Source of the DNA: Corbicula japonica | Lineage: Eukaryota; Mollusca; Bivalvia; Venerida; Cyrenidae | Assembly (NCBI GenBank): GCA_038501625.1 | Contig: JAZAYU010001096.1 | Location: 26,178 to 90,177 of the forward strand | DNA: 64,000 bases | Direction: 5' to 3' | Part shown: positions 48,238 to 60,097 of the stretch, piece after piece | How the letters are laid out: every line of letters begins with the position of its first letter | Numbering within the stretch: the first letter of the stretch is position 1 | Made by a program: the position numbers and the translations under genes | Notes under the pieces: generated by a model | Told to the model about the DNA's origin: nothing | The model's input: only the letters and a program-made list of their open reading frames with translations | Databases searched by the model: none

Positions 48238-48390
48238 TAACTGTTTACTCCATAGATATGACTAATGGCTTGGATGAACAGTGTCGATCCAGATCAAAGG
48301 TACATCCATTTCTTAAGATCAGGATCTACTCTTGTTATTTTTTGTTAAATTTGTTTGGTTATTTCCGACCATGAAGCATATTGTCACCTT
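48238..48390. repeat. MITE family A copy, right part lost
   Basis: Begins AACTGTTTACTCCATAGATA. Core GTCGATCCAGATCAAAGGTA / TAAGATCAGGATCTACTCTT. Confidence 0.65.
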
Positions 48391-48589
48391 AGTGCAGAAA
48401 ATGTACAAGTACCATTAATTAAAATGTGAAGGAGATATACTGTTTTTGCACTAAGGGTATATTGGGTAAAGGGATAACCAAACTCTTCTTCGTACTTTCC
48501 CTGCAATATTAGTAGCTGCTGCCATCATGTGATCAAGTGACAATGACAAATATTGTGACATGCAAACACAAATATATTTATGTATCTTC

Positions 48590-48770
48590 CAGGGCACTCA
48601 CTAGAGGGAGACTTGGGAGAAGTGGTCTCCCAAAAGTGACTTGGTCTATGGGAGAAGTCATTTTGTATAGAATATATGGGAATTGAATGCTAGTGACTGC
48701 AAACTTCTCCATAATTCAGTAAAATTATGACAAAACTTCTCTCTGTTTTGAAAGTCTAGTGAGAGTCTTG
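48590..48770. repeat. Dispersed GGGAGACTTGGGAGAAGT repeat
   Basis: Reverse-oriented relative of the TCTCCCAAGTCTCC family at 57850-58235 and 24290-24425. Confidence 0.5.
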
Positions 48771-49099
48771 AATTCTTCTATGCTTAAAATTGTTTCTGTA
48801 AAATAGCTATTTACAGTTCTAGGGAAATATTAAAGTTGAAATAAAACCAACATGTTAGCATATACATAAAAATATCAAAGTTCTGATAAATTGTGTGTGA
48901 AGGCAGCAAGTAACAGTAAAGGAAAGTAATTGCACTTTGTTTCTAGATAAACTTACATGTTTTGTAATACAAATTTTATGTCTGATAAAATAAAACATGA
49001 AATGTATCAAAAAGGAGTTTATTTTATATAAAACATCGACAATTATCAATGGAATACTGCTAGCTATCTCCAGTATTTCTGTTATTTTCACAACTTTTG

Positions 49100-50295
49100 A
49101 GTCGGCTTGTGAGCTTGACTTGGTGTCACATTTGTGGTTCGGTGCATGTGCCTGCCTGTGTTGGGGCTTTTGTCACATATTTGTCCTGCCCATAACTTTA
49201 ACATGCATTGAGCAATCTTGTTTAATATTTGGCATGAATGTTTACCTCAACCAGACAGTGTGTTGCGTGCAAACCCCAGGTTCCCATCTTCAAGGTCATG
49301 GGTACGGTAAGGGGTCAAAAGTAATGTGAAAGCCTGGTTGCCCATAACATTAACATGCATTTAGCAATCTTGTTTATATTCGGCATGCATGTTAACCTCA
49401 ATGAGACAGTGTGTCATGCACCAAACCTCCGGTTCCCACCTCAAAGGTCAAGGTCATAATTAAGTGTCAAAGGTCATGTGAAAGAGAACACAACTTGTTG
49501 GAAACAGGCATCTAGTGTCTGAAGTACATAAGATCCTCATCTGTATCAGTAATTGTGCAGTTGAATAAAGTTCCTTTGATGAACCTGACAAGTAGAAAGT
49601 TTTGTCTAAACAAATTTGGAGGCAATAGAACTTTCCTTGATGGTATCTGCTTATGTCCATCCCAGAATCATGATCGGAGGAACATTTGACCAAAGTTTTA
49701 TTAAATTACTTCCAGGAGTTTTCAAGTTATGGGGCAGACACAAGTACATGGTTTAAACCTTTTAACACCTCTGGTGGCCTTGACCTTGAGATAGCTAGGT
49801 TTGGGCATGGGTTCTGCACATCGTCTTGATGGGTAAACACATGACCAAAGTTTCATAGAATTTCTTCCATGGGTTTAGAAGTTATGTAGTGGACAAGAAA
49901 TATATGGTTCAAACATTGAATCACCACTGGTGACCTTGACCTTGAGCCAGCCAGGTTGAAACATGGGTTCTGCTCATTTTCTTGATGAGGTGAACATTTT
50001 ACCAAAGATTAATGAAATTCCTTCCAGGGGTTCAGAAGATAAGTACTGGAATGAACACATGGCTTAAATTAAACACCACTGGTGACCTTGACTTTAAGCC
50101 AGCCAGGTTGCGACATGGGTTTTGCACATCATCTTGATGGGGTGAACATTTGACCAAGGTGTCATGAAATTCCTTCCAGGAGTTGAGAAGTTATGAACTG
50201 GACACAAAATCTGCATGCATGCAAACACAGACAGATGGACAGGCAAAAACAATTCCTATATCCCCCTAGGCCCCTACTGCTATTGGGTGGGGGAT
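49100..50295. repeat. Composite tandem repeat with GACCTTGACCTTGAG units
   Basis: 49150-49460 has two ~155-bp units around TTAACATGCATTNAGCAATC and GTTNACCTCAANNAGACAGT. 49600-50250 has about four units of CACCACTGGTGACCTTGACC, GGTTCTGCACATCGTCTTGA, GACCAAAGTTTCATNGAATT. It ends in a GACAGATGGACAGG track and GGTGGGGGATAA, like 19600-19780. Confidence 0.75.
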
Positions 50296-51001
50296 AACTG
50301 GACCTTTATTTTGTGATGTTTCACCTGTATACCAAATATTCTTTAAATCTGTGACTGTCAAGCCTTTTATAAGTTCTCATCCAGAAACCATGAAAAAGAC
50401 AGACTGACTGACCGATAAGTCACTCCTTGATACATGTACCCCCAAACTTTGTTATTTGTATAATTAGGAACTTGGCTATTTTGGTAAGATAAGTGTATTT
50501 AGTGCATCAGTAGCACGACCGTCAGCTGGTGAGACTAGGAAAGTAGAATTAACAAAGCTATTTATTTTTCAGATAAATTTAATATGAAAGTTAACATACA
50601 AATGCAGCAATCAGTAACAAGCATTTCTTTAGGAATTTATATTAAAGCATATCACAATTAGCTAAATGTGGTCATTTAAAATAATTTATAGTTTATACAT
50701 TTCTGCTTACAAAGAACAACATTAATGAAATAAATATTATTTTCCACAATTGATATACATATATTGTTGAATTCATCAATGGGTGGAGTTCAGATGCACA
50801 AGGATATATCACAAGGTTCCCTTAACAATACCCTTATATAGAGCTATTGTTTTAATTCTAATATGAATATGCTTTACAGAGGATTTACAATTATAATGGT
50901 ACTTTTTCACTCTGTACATTGGTCAAGCTCATACCATGTCAAAATTAAGCGGAGCCATCTTGAAAGGAATGTATTAGCAGCAGAGATATATTCCATATTA
51001 A
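50296..51001. other. No feature seen
   Basis: AT-rich, no exon or repeat recognised. Confidence 0.4.
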
Positions 51002-51200
51002 ACCTTGGGATATGGCTGTTATCCAATGGGGAACAGTAAGTAAAGATCAGCTGGTAGGTTCTACACTAGTTTTTTTATTCATTAGGTTATATCTGACAAA
51101 AAATTAGAGTGCAGATCCTGATCTGACAGCATGGATGTGTTGGCTTATCTGGATCAACACTGGTCACACATACAAAACTGGTATGTATAGAGTAAAGGGT
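51002..51200. repeat. MITE family A copy
   Basis: Preceded by TTAA (50998-51001). Left ACCTTGGGATATGGCTGTTA, right TATAGAGTAAAGGGTT. Confidence 0.65.
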
Positions 51201-51984
51201 TCATCAAATTCTTCAATGCACTTGTGTTTCATTCTATTCTGTTATCTACTGGCAGCATTCAACCTGAACAAGTAAGTATCTATAAATCTTGTTAAATATC
51301 TCCCCGTGTTATTGCAATAACAATCCTATGTAAAATACTATACAGTTTCTGGCTGGTTGATGAGGAGGTAAATATCCAAATCTATAGACCTAAATTATGA
51401 TATATTCACTGATTATATCATAGATCAAGTTCAGGAATTTGGATATTGACAAATATCAATAGACTGCAAGCATATTATTCTAAAGCCTTTAGATAAAATG
51501 TTGTATTTATGACATTTTTTTTTAACTGAAAGTTAGATAATCTGTAGGTTAACAACATCTTATAACATTTCTGAAGGTGCAGCAATACACACATGCTTTT
51601 GTTTTGAACAATATCACTTTTTACCTTTCACCAATCGGAACACTTTTTTTAACGAACTTTAAATCGCAGCTGGTGTTCTATTTAAACCAATACAGAGAGA
51701 GTTTTATGAGAAAATGTACCTGATAAGACATCATATACTTAATAATATATTTAGTTTTTCAAGTATTTCTTATTTTCAGTCATTTTTGACAGTTTCCAAA
51801 ATTTTCGGTTTCATTAAAGCTGAATAAAGCTGTATCTTGTCTTTGGAATTTTATATATACCCAACCATGTCTGCTCAATTTGCAACTTCATATCACATAA
51901 GCCCTTTAAGCACCTAGAAAAGTTTACGCTGCAGCTGGGACCAGTGTAAACACTGATGATGTTGTCCGATGTTTCTTGCTTATT
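51201..51984. other. No feature seen
   Basis: AT-rich flank between MITE copies. No exon recognised. Confidence 0.35.
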
Positions 51985-52122
51985 ATTGAATCCATATACA
52001 AACTTTTATGGCATGGGCGAACAGTGTAGATATAGATCTGTGCCATCTGATCAGGATCTACACTGTTCGCTATTTGATTTATTAGTGCAGATCCTGATCA
52101 GACTGCATGGATGTGCCAGTTG
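51985..52122. repeat. MITE family A fragment near the 3' end of the next gene
   Basis: GGGCGAACAGTGTAGATATA / CATCTGATCAGGATCTACAC, then GCAGATCCTGATCAGACTGC. TTTATT at 52078-52083 inside it is AATAAA on the minus strand, 87 bases past the stop codon at 52170, so the MITE may supply that gene's poly(A) signal. Confidence 0.55.
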
Positions 52123-52169
52123 TGATTTACAAATCTGGTATAATTTCTTAAAAACTTCTGACTCAACAA

Positions 52170-53030
52170 TCAATGTGAAGCAGTTGGAATGTAGACCTCT
52201 AATCTTTTCCTAGTCTCAGGGTCACAGTCTGGGGGGTTATCAATCTTGAACTTTGACCTTACAGCATGCCCATAAATATCTTCAATCAGTAATTCTACAA
52301 TTTCCTTTGGAGGGGTTTTAAATATGCATGTTCTTATTTCTGAGTTAATTTCTTGTTTATATATAAGTCTGTCAACATAAACTATGTATTGGAACTGGGG
52401 AACACTTCCAGTTGGGATCTCCCATGACATTTGTTCTGGTGTCACAGACGACAAATACACACATACTGGCAGAACATCTGGTTTATGCGGCATTTGCCGT
52501 GTGATCATGTTCCCATTAACAGCATCTTTTGTTTGTATGGAGTCCCCGCCTGACTGAAGGTAAAAGGTATCATCTAAAACACCTGCATCAAAGCTATCCT
52601 CGTACACCTTACTTCGCATTTCAACTACATTGCTAAACACTGCTTTATTAAATGGCAGCCATTTCCCATTCAAACCATGCTTATATCCATTCTTGAAATG
52701 AACTCTTCTTACACTGTGCCCAGAGCCTTCCCAGTCTTCTAGAAAACTACAAGATAAAGTCTCAAAGTATGTTTCAGCCACTGGGAAATCCACTGTTACA
52801 ACATGTGTCCATTCCAATGTCATCTGATGTTTTACCCAGAATCCAAAGCATGTATGGTTCCCGCTGTCCCATCGCCTGGTCAGGACTGTATACCAGCTGT
52901 CTGGTTCCCAGCCTAGAGTAAAGTTCCAGGACTTTAAACCATTGCCTTCCCCACCAAATGGCTCACAAATGGTTCCAGGTCCCTGAAAATAACAACAGGT
53001 CCATTTTATGGAATCACTTAACCCTTTCCT

Positions 53031-53114
<84 letters not shown>

Positions 53115-56100
53115 TGAGGTATGTGCATAAAAGAAGCTTGTGCACACTACTTTATCCAAAATTTTTGATGTGAAATAGAGACAGCATTTTCATTTATTTT
53201 AAACAAGAATTATAGAAATTAACTAGATGGGTGTTCAATTGTGTCGTCCTCAGGTACTATGTCAGAATAAAAATGCACTATAAAAAAGGGACATAACTCT
53301 ATATATACGAGGGTTGTTCAAAAATTAACAGGACTGAGCATCTTGCTTGTTCATATTCTATTTAATCTAAAATATTTTCATATGTACAGCGATCGTAGAA
53401 TGTTGTCTACAATTTGAGAATAATTTCCTTATAAAATTTTGCTTACCCCGTGTTTGGTATGCTACTGAATAACCATGGTAACACGCACCCGGCGCAGTGC
53501 GTCAAAAGAGTTGTTGAAGGTAAGTTGTACTTATAGTTTTTTAAAAATGGAACGTCTGATTTTCCTCAAATTTCGCCAATCTGTTTCATTATATTCAGTT
53601 AACATCGTGTCAAAATTTGACGCCATTTGGACGTTTTATCGCTTCACAAACAAGTTTTGAAAAGCAGTAGTTAACGCGTTAAAGGTAAACTTATGACGTC
53701 CGTTGAAAAGCTAGAAATTCAGGCGATTGTGAAATTTTGTCAACAGATGGGCGATACTCCATCAGCTACTTATGAGAAGATTAAATTAACAAAGGCAATT
53801 AATCTGCGAGCAGGTCTCTAGTTTTCAGTTGGCACAAGAGATTTAAAGATGGCCTAGAGGAGATTACGGACATGAAAGGGCGAGGGAGAAAGCGGCAACT
53901 TAATGGGACGTTAGTGACGACGATTGCGGAAGTGCTTCAGAAGGAACGCCGGTTTACGGTTCGGGAGCTGTCCGGCATGTTTAATGTCAGTGTCGGATCG
54001 ATTTATACCATTCTGACCAAAGAACTGAAGATGAGAAAGGTAATTAAAACAATATTTATTTACATAAATCTATGCGTATTTCGAATAAATTACTGTGATA
54101 GTGATTACAACATACAGTAATTATTATAATTATTTCCCCATGTTTGTTTCAAAGTAAATGCTAGTGTGTGTTCAGAGAATAAAATACTATTCGATTGATG
54201 AATATTTTTATTTTACTGTTAAAGTAAATGTTAATATTGTATTAATATCGGATGATGACATGTGAAAACACTAATTTAATTTACATTATAGGTGCATGCC
54301 CGTTGGGTGCCTAGATTGCTTAAAGATCATGAGAAGGAGAGACGAGTGGCGGAGTCCCGGGCCTTTCTGCGGAGAGTGGAGCGAGAAGGTGACAGCTTTC
54401 TTTCATGAATCATCACTACAGACGAGACATGGTTATGGCTCCATGATCCGGAGACGAGGTCCCAGTCAGCTGTATGGAAGATGTCTGGATCTCCACCCCC
54501 AAAGAAGGCCAGGGTGTCACGGAGCGGTGGAAAATATATGTTCGTGATGTTTGCGGACCGGGACGGAATGATACTCCAACATGCGGCACCAAAGGGTCAG
54601 GCCATTAATGCAGACTACTTTTGCAAGGTATAATGGATAGTGCCTCCTCGCACACTGCTGATACGACAGCCCTTGAGATAGCGGTGCTAGGTTTTGCCAA
54701 GTTAAGTCATCCCCTTTGAAAAGGAATGACTTTTTTAAATAACTTTGCGACGTCATGAACATCATTTGTTTTCTTGTTAGTGTGCGCCGGGTCGCGTATA
54801 CCTTGTTACTTGTAATTTACAGAGAATTGTTATTAGTAAACATATTGTTTTCATTTTTTTCACTGTATGTAGAAGACATGTTAAGATTTTTGTCGCTGGT
54901 AAAATTATGTATGTAAATTAAAAGATGTGATCAGTAGAGCCGCAGTCCTGTTAATTTTTGAACAACCCTCGTACCTTGGCATAATGATAAGGATGTTGTC
55001 ATAAGCAATATAATTTAAAAGTTTGATGAAGAAATATTAAGAAATGGCAAAGTTATAGCCAATGTTAAGTTTTCATGTCAAAATTAAAGTACAAATGTAC
55101 AAAAAGGAGCATAACTCCATCAAATGTGACCTTGGCCTAAAACATTTGGCAACATCATGACTGTGTTGTCATAAGCAGTATAATTTGAAAGTTTATGAAG
55201 AAATATTAAGAAATTGCAAAGTTATAGCCAACATTAAGTTTTCGTGACCGAAAAGGGTCATAACTTCATCAAATGTGACCTTGACCTAAAGAATTTGGCA
55301 TCATCGTGACCGTGTTGTCATTAGCAGTATAATTTGAAAGTTTGATGAAAAAATATTAAGAAATGGCAAAGTTATAGCCATAGTTGTTTTCGTGATGGAA
55401 AAGGGGCATAACTCCATCAAATGTGACTTCATCTAAAGAATTTGGCATCATCGTGACAGTGTTGTCATAAGCAGTAAAATTTGAAAGTTTGATGAAAAAA
55501 TATTAAGAAATGGTAGTTACAAAACGTTAAGTTTTCATGATGGACAGACAGACCGACGGACGGATAGACAGACAAAGTGATCCCTATGTATCGCCGTTTC
55601 TTCGAAAAGGTGACACAATAAAACTTATCTGAAAGCCCTGAAAACACTTATATCAGTTTCAAATCAATTTAGTAAGTGGTTACTGAGATATATGCATAAA
55701 AGTGGCTTGCTTGCAAAAGTTTGAAAACTTGAACCAAGTTGCACTGGAGACAGCGATACTAACAGTGACGCTGGGCTTACAGTAACTGGTTTCTTTATTC
55801 TTCTTATAACTGAACTGAAAACATCTAGGTATTTTGTGTATTATAATCAATACATGTATATTATTGATGCTTCCGGATCAATATGTTTATACAAAAATCT
55901 GAATCAGAAACACCTTTAATTATTTTTGTTGCATACAATTTTAACACTTGTTTACGCTTGTTTCGTTCTCATCATTGAGCAAATTTTTATTGCTATGTAT
56001 TATACACGTCTATTTTCCAGTTTCATCTATTTATTTTCTTAATCATTCTCTCCATATAATTATATGCCATTATGGCATGGTCAGTGTGTACATCCAGATC

Positions 56101-59100
56101 AGCTAGCACATCTTTACACATCTGATAGGATCTGCACTGTTTTCTTTTAGGTTAATTAGTTTATTTCTGACGAAGATGCAACAAGTTTAGATCCGAACTT
56201 GTATAATGGCTTATATATAGAGTCAAGGGTTAATATTGAGCTGCTAATTATCATATATAATTTTTGTAAAACCTTTTGGTACTGAAAATTTGCCAAATTT
56301 TAAATAATACTAATGGTGTATTTGAGAATAAAGAATTTATCAACTTTCCTTGAAATCAATACATGTACTTTTCAATACTAATCAACATCACACATTAATG
56401 TTTAGAAAATTGTAAAATTTAAAACATTTAACAAATACTGCATGATGTATGATAAAATCATAAGCACTGGCTGATATATAAATGCTACTTACAACAAATA
56501 CTGGTTTTATTTTTTCATTTGAATCTATCGGATCCCATATAGAGAAAATGTAGTTGCGTCCTTTGGGATGATCTTGTATCCCACAATACCCTCCTCCATT
56601 CATGCCAGCATTCCACTGTAAGCAGCAATAGTATGTATGCTTAGTGAGCCCCATCTTAGGCACGTAGACATCCTGTACAAGAATGTCCCCGGCTTCCTCG
56701 TCATTGTACCACAGTGAGAGGGAGGGGGCGTGTATGCCTGGTTCCTCAAGCTCCAAGTCCTGGCCCTCAGATTGGCCCTCAGTCATTGTAGTTTCCCTGA
56801 AACAGATATATTGGTTCTATTTTAGACTGGCACCTGGCTAGATTGTTCTATTTTAAATACTTTTAATAATAATTTTTACAAATATTTTTGTTTATTTCAG
56901 TTCTTTCTTTTTCTTATTTCTGTCAAAACAACTATGTTCTGAGAGCTAAGGGAAGGTAAAGAAGAACACTGAAGAACCTGTCAGAGTTATTTTTTCTGGT
57001 AAAATTTTTGGATGACAGGGTAACGTTTAACAGAACATAGGGACGGCAGCCAGTCTAGTTCTATTTATGTGTCAATTAAAAGCCCAACTTTATATAATGT
57101 TCATATAATTTCAGTGATAAACAGACCCAGTAACAGTAATAGAGTGATTCTTATAAATAGTTAAGTTAGGTTAGAAAAAACAAAATAACCATTGACTGCT
57201 GAAGTAATGTATTGTCTTTACCTTTCCATCAATTCATTGTTCATAGGAATTTTTATTAATTTTAATTCACTAACTGAAAGGCATTGTGTGAAATATTATT
57301 ATAAGATTGTTTGAAAGTATACACTGTACTGGTTTACACTTTTTTCAGGAATGGACAAATTCTGTGTTTATGACTAAACATGCTAATTGTTCACAATGTT
57401 AAGGCTTAGCATTGTCTACATAGTCTACAGTGTAGTTGTTATTATACATTTTTAAGGATGAAAAATAAGAGTGGTAGTTAAATGGAACCAGATCATCAAT
57501 TATATTTTTGCCAAAACACTGTGTCATAATAAATATCTATGGAGCAAAGAGAGCTAACAGAAGATAAAATGCTTGCTTGACTGCTCAAATTAGTCAATTA
57601 AGGAAGCCACTTCTTTATCCACTTCTTATCTGTCTAAATAGGGATCTGCCTAGGTTGTCAGAAGGAGATGGATTTGCCTAGGTTGTCAAAACAGGAATTG
57701 GTCCAGGTTGTCAGCAAAAGAAAAAGTTGTCCGAGTTTAAGGCTTTCAGCTTTGTGTATTAAAAAATATTGTCAATCAATTCTCCCTTTGTTCAAAGTTG
57801 AAGGCATTATGAGACTTTTTCTAAACTATTCTGTTATAGAGGGTACTTTTGAGACTATTTCCTCTAAAGACCCCTCTAAACTATAGGCTTACAGTGATAA
57901 GTTAATAGCACTTGGAGACTATTTCTCTCAAGTCTCCCTATAAACCGTTACCTGATAGAGGGAAAAGTTAAGGGCACGTGGGAGACTATTTCTCCCAAGT
58001 CTCCTTCTAAACCATTACCTGATATACTTTTGAGACTATTTCTCCTAAAAAACCCTCTAAACTATAGGCTTAAAGAGGTAAGTTGGTAGCACTTGAGACT
58101 ATTTCTCCCAAGTCTCCTTCTAAACTATTTCCCGATAAAAGGAAAAATTAAGGGCACATGAGGACTATTTCTCCCAAGTCTCCGTCTAAACTATTGCCTG
58201 AAGTTGAGGGCACTCAAGAGACTATTTCTTAAAACTTGGAAGCAACAAAACTATTAAATGTGTACTGCTTTTTGGTACCATTATGTTTACTTTTAAATTG
58301 CTTTACGTGTCTTACATATCAAAATATTCACTGCCTTCAAACATTTCCCCTGCAGAGGGTGTGGTCAGCCTTGCTCTTGCCCCTGCACTGGTAGGAACCC
58401 TATGTTCTGCTCCAACGGTTCCATCTAAGACAGCACTCCGAGCTTCACTTTGCCCAAGACTATGTCTCCTGTTAAAGCCTCTAACCCCTGCTTCAGTCTC
58501 CTCTTCACTTATTGTACCATTCATGTCTCCACTAACCAGCCTTGTCCGTGGTCCATTTCTCATGGCTGCTTTATGTCCCACACTAACAGTTCCATTGAGA
58601 ACAGGACTTGCTGATTCACTTTGTTCTTCACTTATTGTCTCATTGAAATCGGCACTGGTCAACCTTGACCTTGCCCCTGCACTCATGGCTGCCCTGCGCC
58701 CACCTGCAGCGTATCCATTGTGGCCAGATGTCATGGCTTCACTCTGCTCTTCACTAAAAGTTTCATTGAAATCTGTGCCAGTCACCCCACTTTGTGCTGC
58801 ACTTGTAGCTCTGCTAACGCCTGTGCTCGTCAGGGCACTGTACCCAGCACTTGTTGTTCTACTGTAGGCAGCACTGGTCAGTTCACTTCGGCCAGCACTA
58901 GTCAGACCAGCGCTGGTGAGCCCACTTCTTCCAGCACTACTGAAGCCAGCGCTGGTAAGTCCACTTCGCCCAGCACTGGTTGCAGCACTCCTGGGCCCCT
59001 TCGATGACACAGCTCTTAATTTGTAATTTGACATATCCAAATTGTAGTCAGTCATATAGTCATCTTCATCATCATCGTCATCATCATCACCCCAGTGAAC

Positions 59101-59235
59101 ACGGGGATTTCCCATCTGGGACCCAGTTTCACCATTTTCATTGTCAACATCATAGTCTGTACCTGTACTCTCTGAGTTCCCCATGGATGTATCACGTCTG
59201 TGCCTCGGCAGAGGTCTTCCACTGCTACACCCCAT
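52170..59235 (-). CDS. Probable DUF3472-like protein with myristoylation-type N terminus, 678 aa
   Basis: Exons, 5' to 3': 59235-58316, 56796-56493 and 52982-52170; 2037 nt, phases agree. The ATG is directly preceded by an in-frame TAA, fixing the start. [11 protein letters not shown] fits an N-myristoylation site (Gly2, small residues at 5-6) with Cys3 available for palmitoylation, so membrane attachment is likely (inference). Residues about 50-60 are an Asp run. Then come [16 protein letters not shown] repeats, and longer repeats each containing [10 protein letters not shown] or a variant. Residues about 320-678 look globular: [76 protein letters not shown]. The YxGIQ, FSIWD and WYT patterns match my memory of DUF3472, a domain of unknown function; I could not run a search. 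A mariner and a TA microsatellite lie in intron two. Confidence 0.78.
53034..53113. repeat. (TA)n microsatellite abutting a MITE left end
   Basis: Forty TA units directly follow TTAACCCTTTCCTCCC (53020-53033), a family A left end. The rest of the MITE is missing. Confidence 0.95.
53308..54971 (+). mobile_element. Full-length mariner element (1664 bp) with perfect 28-bp TIRs
   Basis: CGAGGGTTGTTCAAAAATTA starts the left repeat; the right repeat (54944-54971) is its exact inverse over all 28 bases. TA lies on both sides (53306-53307 and 54972-54973). Oriented opposite to its host gene, in intron two. Subterminal sequences near 53480-53500 and 54784-54796 (around ACCCGGCGCA) are also inverted matches. 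Confidence 0.93.
53693..54720 (+). pseudogene. Degenerate mariner transposase with intron-like insert
   Basis: Starts [20 protein letters not shown], then shifts frame near 53815 into [16 protein letters not shown] and a second helix-turn-helix ([20 protein letters not shown]). 54040-54291 interrupts the protein between MRK and [10 protein letters not shown], with GT...AG borders and no frame change on removal. A TGA lies at 54406-54408 just before [16 protein letters not shown], which has the first catalytic Asp. A later stop and frameshift follow near 54629-54632, then [12 protein letters not shown] (second Asp). The sequence breaks off after LSHPP, so the third catalytic Asp is absent. Not functional. 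Confidence 0.85.
55018..55580. repeat. Tandem ~150-bp repeat ending in a GACGGACGG track
   Basis: About four units share AAATATTAAGAAATGGCAAA, GTTATAGCCA, GGNCATAACTCCATCAAATG, TGACCTTGACCTAAAGAATT, GTGTTGTCATAAGCAGTATA. The end reads GACAGACAGACCGACGGACG. Confidence 0.8.
56043..56229. repeat. MITE family A copy with TTAA on both sides
   Basis: Left TTAA 56039-56042 then TCATTCTCTCCATATAAT; right TATAGAGTCAAGGG then TTAA 56230-56233. Inner units are worn. Confidence 0.7.
57850..58235. repeat. ~95-bp tandem repeat of CTCCCAAGTCTCCYTCTAAA
   Basis: Four or five units with GAGACTATTTCTCCCAAGTC, TCTAAACNATTNCCTGATAN and AGTTAAGGGCAC. Lies in intron one of the DUF3472-like gene. Confidence 0.75.
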
Positions 59236-60041
59236 TTATCATCACATTCCGTTATCCTTTTCTGGTGTACTTTAAATTCAGTCTTGCATTACTATGTCAT
59301 CACTCTTTACTAAAGTTCTTTAAAAATGGTTTCAATAAGTTTATTTCCTTAACAACAATCATTCAATAAAAATTGGCTTTGTCAATTTGTTCTTCATTGT
59401 ACATACACAAATTTAAATCTATTATAAATTTACACCCCTTCATCATTATTGTAAACTGATTGGAGTTAGCTACCACATAATAAGAATGTAATACCACAAC
59501 TAATTAAAACAATAGGTGTTAGATATTTAACCTCCTATTAACAAAGGATTTGTAAATCCATAGTGATTGTTCTGATAACAGTATCAATTACCTTTATATC
59601 AACACATAGTGCTCTATTAATTGGAAGAGGTTTATATATCTACAAGGGACTAGTTAGCTTTATGCATGGATAATGCAGGTTACAGGAAAGTACATGTAAA
59701 AGGGAAAAAAGAAAAAGAGAACAATAATTTTATGTATTTGTCAAAAATATAAATAATATAAATAAGAAGCCAAGTGTAATTACATAAAAATGGATAGTAG
59801 TAAATAGCAAAACTTAAGAAATTAACTTCTTATATTATAAATTATATTGTACAAAAAAAACATTTTGATGCATCTAATTTTCTTTCAGCTGAGAAGCAGT
59901 AACTTTTGGCACGATAGGAATTAATACATAACTAACAAAGCTGTATGTATCTTGAAAGCAGCATTAAAATGTTATTCATCTTTTTTTTACAAAGCTTGCA
60001 ATGATATTTTCCTAATGTATCTAGCCTTAATGTCCACTTAC
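59236..60041. other. 5' flank of the DUF3472-like gene
   Basis: Would hold the 5' UTR and possibly a promoter or first intron. AT-rich, no motif claimed. Confidence 0.35.
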
Positions 60042-60097
60042 TGATTCATTGGCAATTTTGTGAAGCTTTGTAAGTGCGGTTCTTCTCTTCTGTAGTC
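60042..60097 (-). other. Candidate 56-nt exon (coding or 5' UTR)
   Basis: On the minus strand CTGCTCTTCAG precedes and GTAAGTGG follows. Two readings stay open: LQKRRTALTKLHKIANES and DYRREEPHLQSFTKLPMNQ. It could be an upstream non-coding exon of the gene starting at 59235, since that start is preceded by an in-frame stop. Splice-site quality is the only evidence. Confidence 0.3.
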
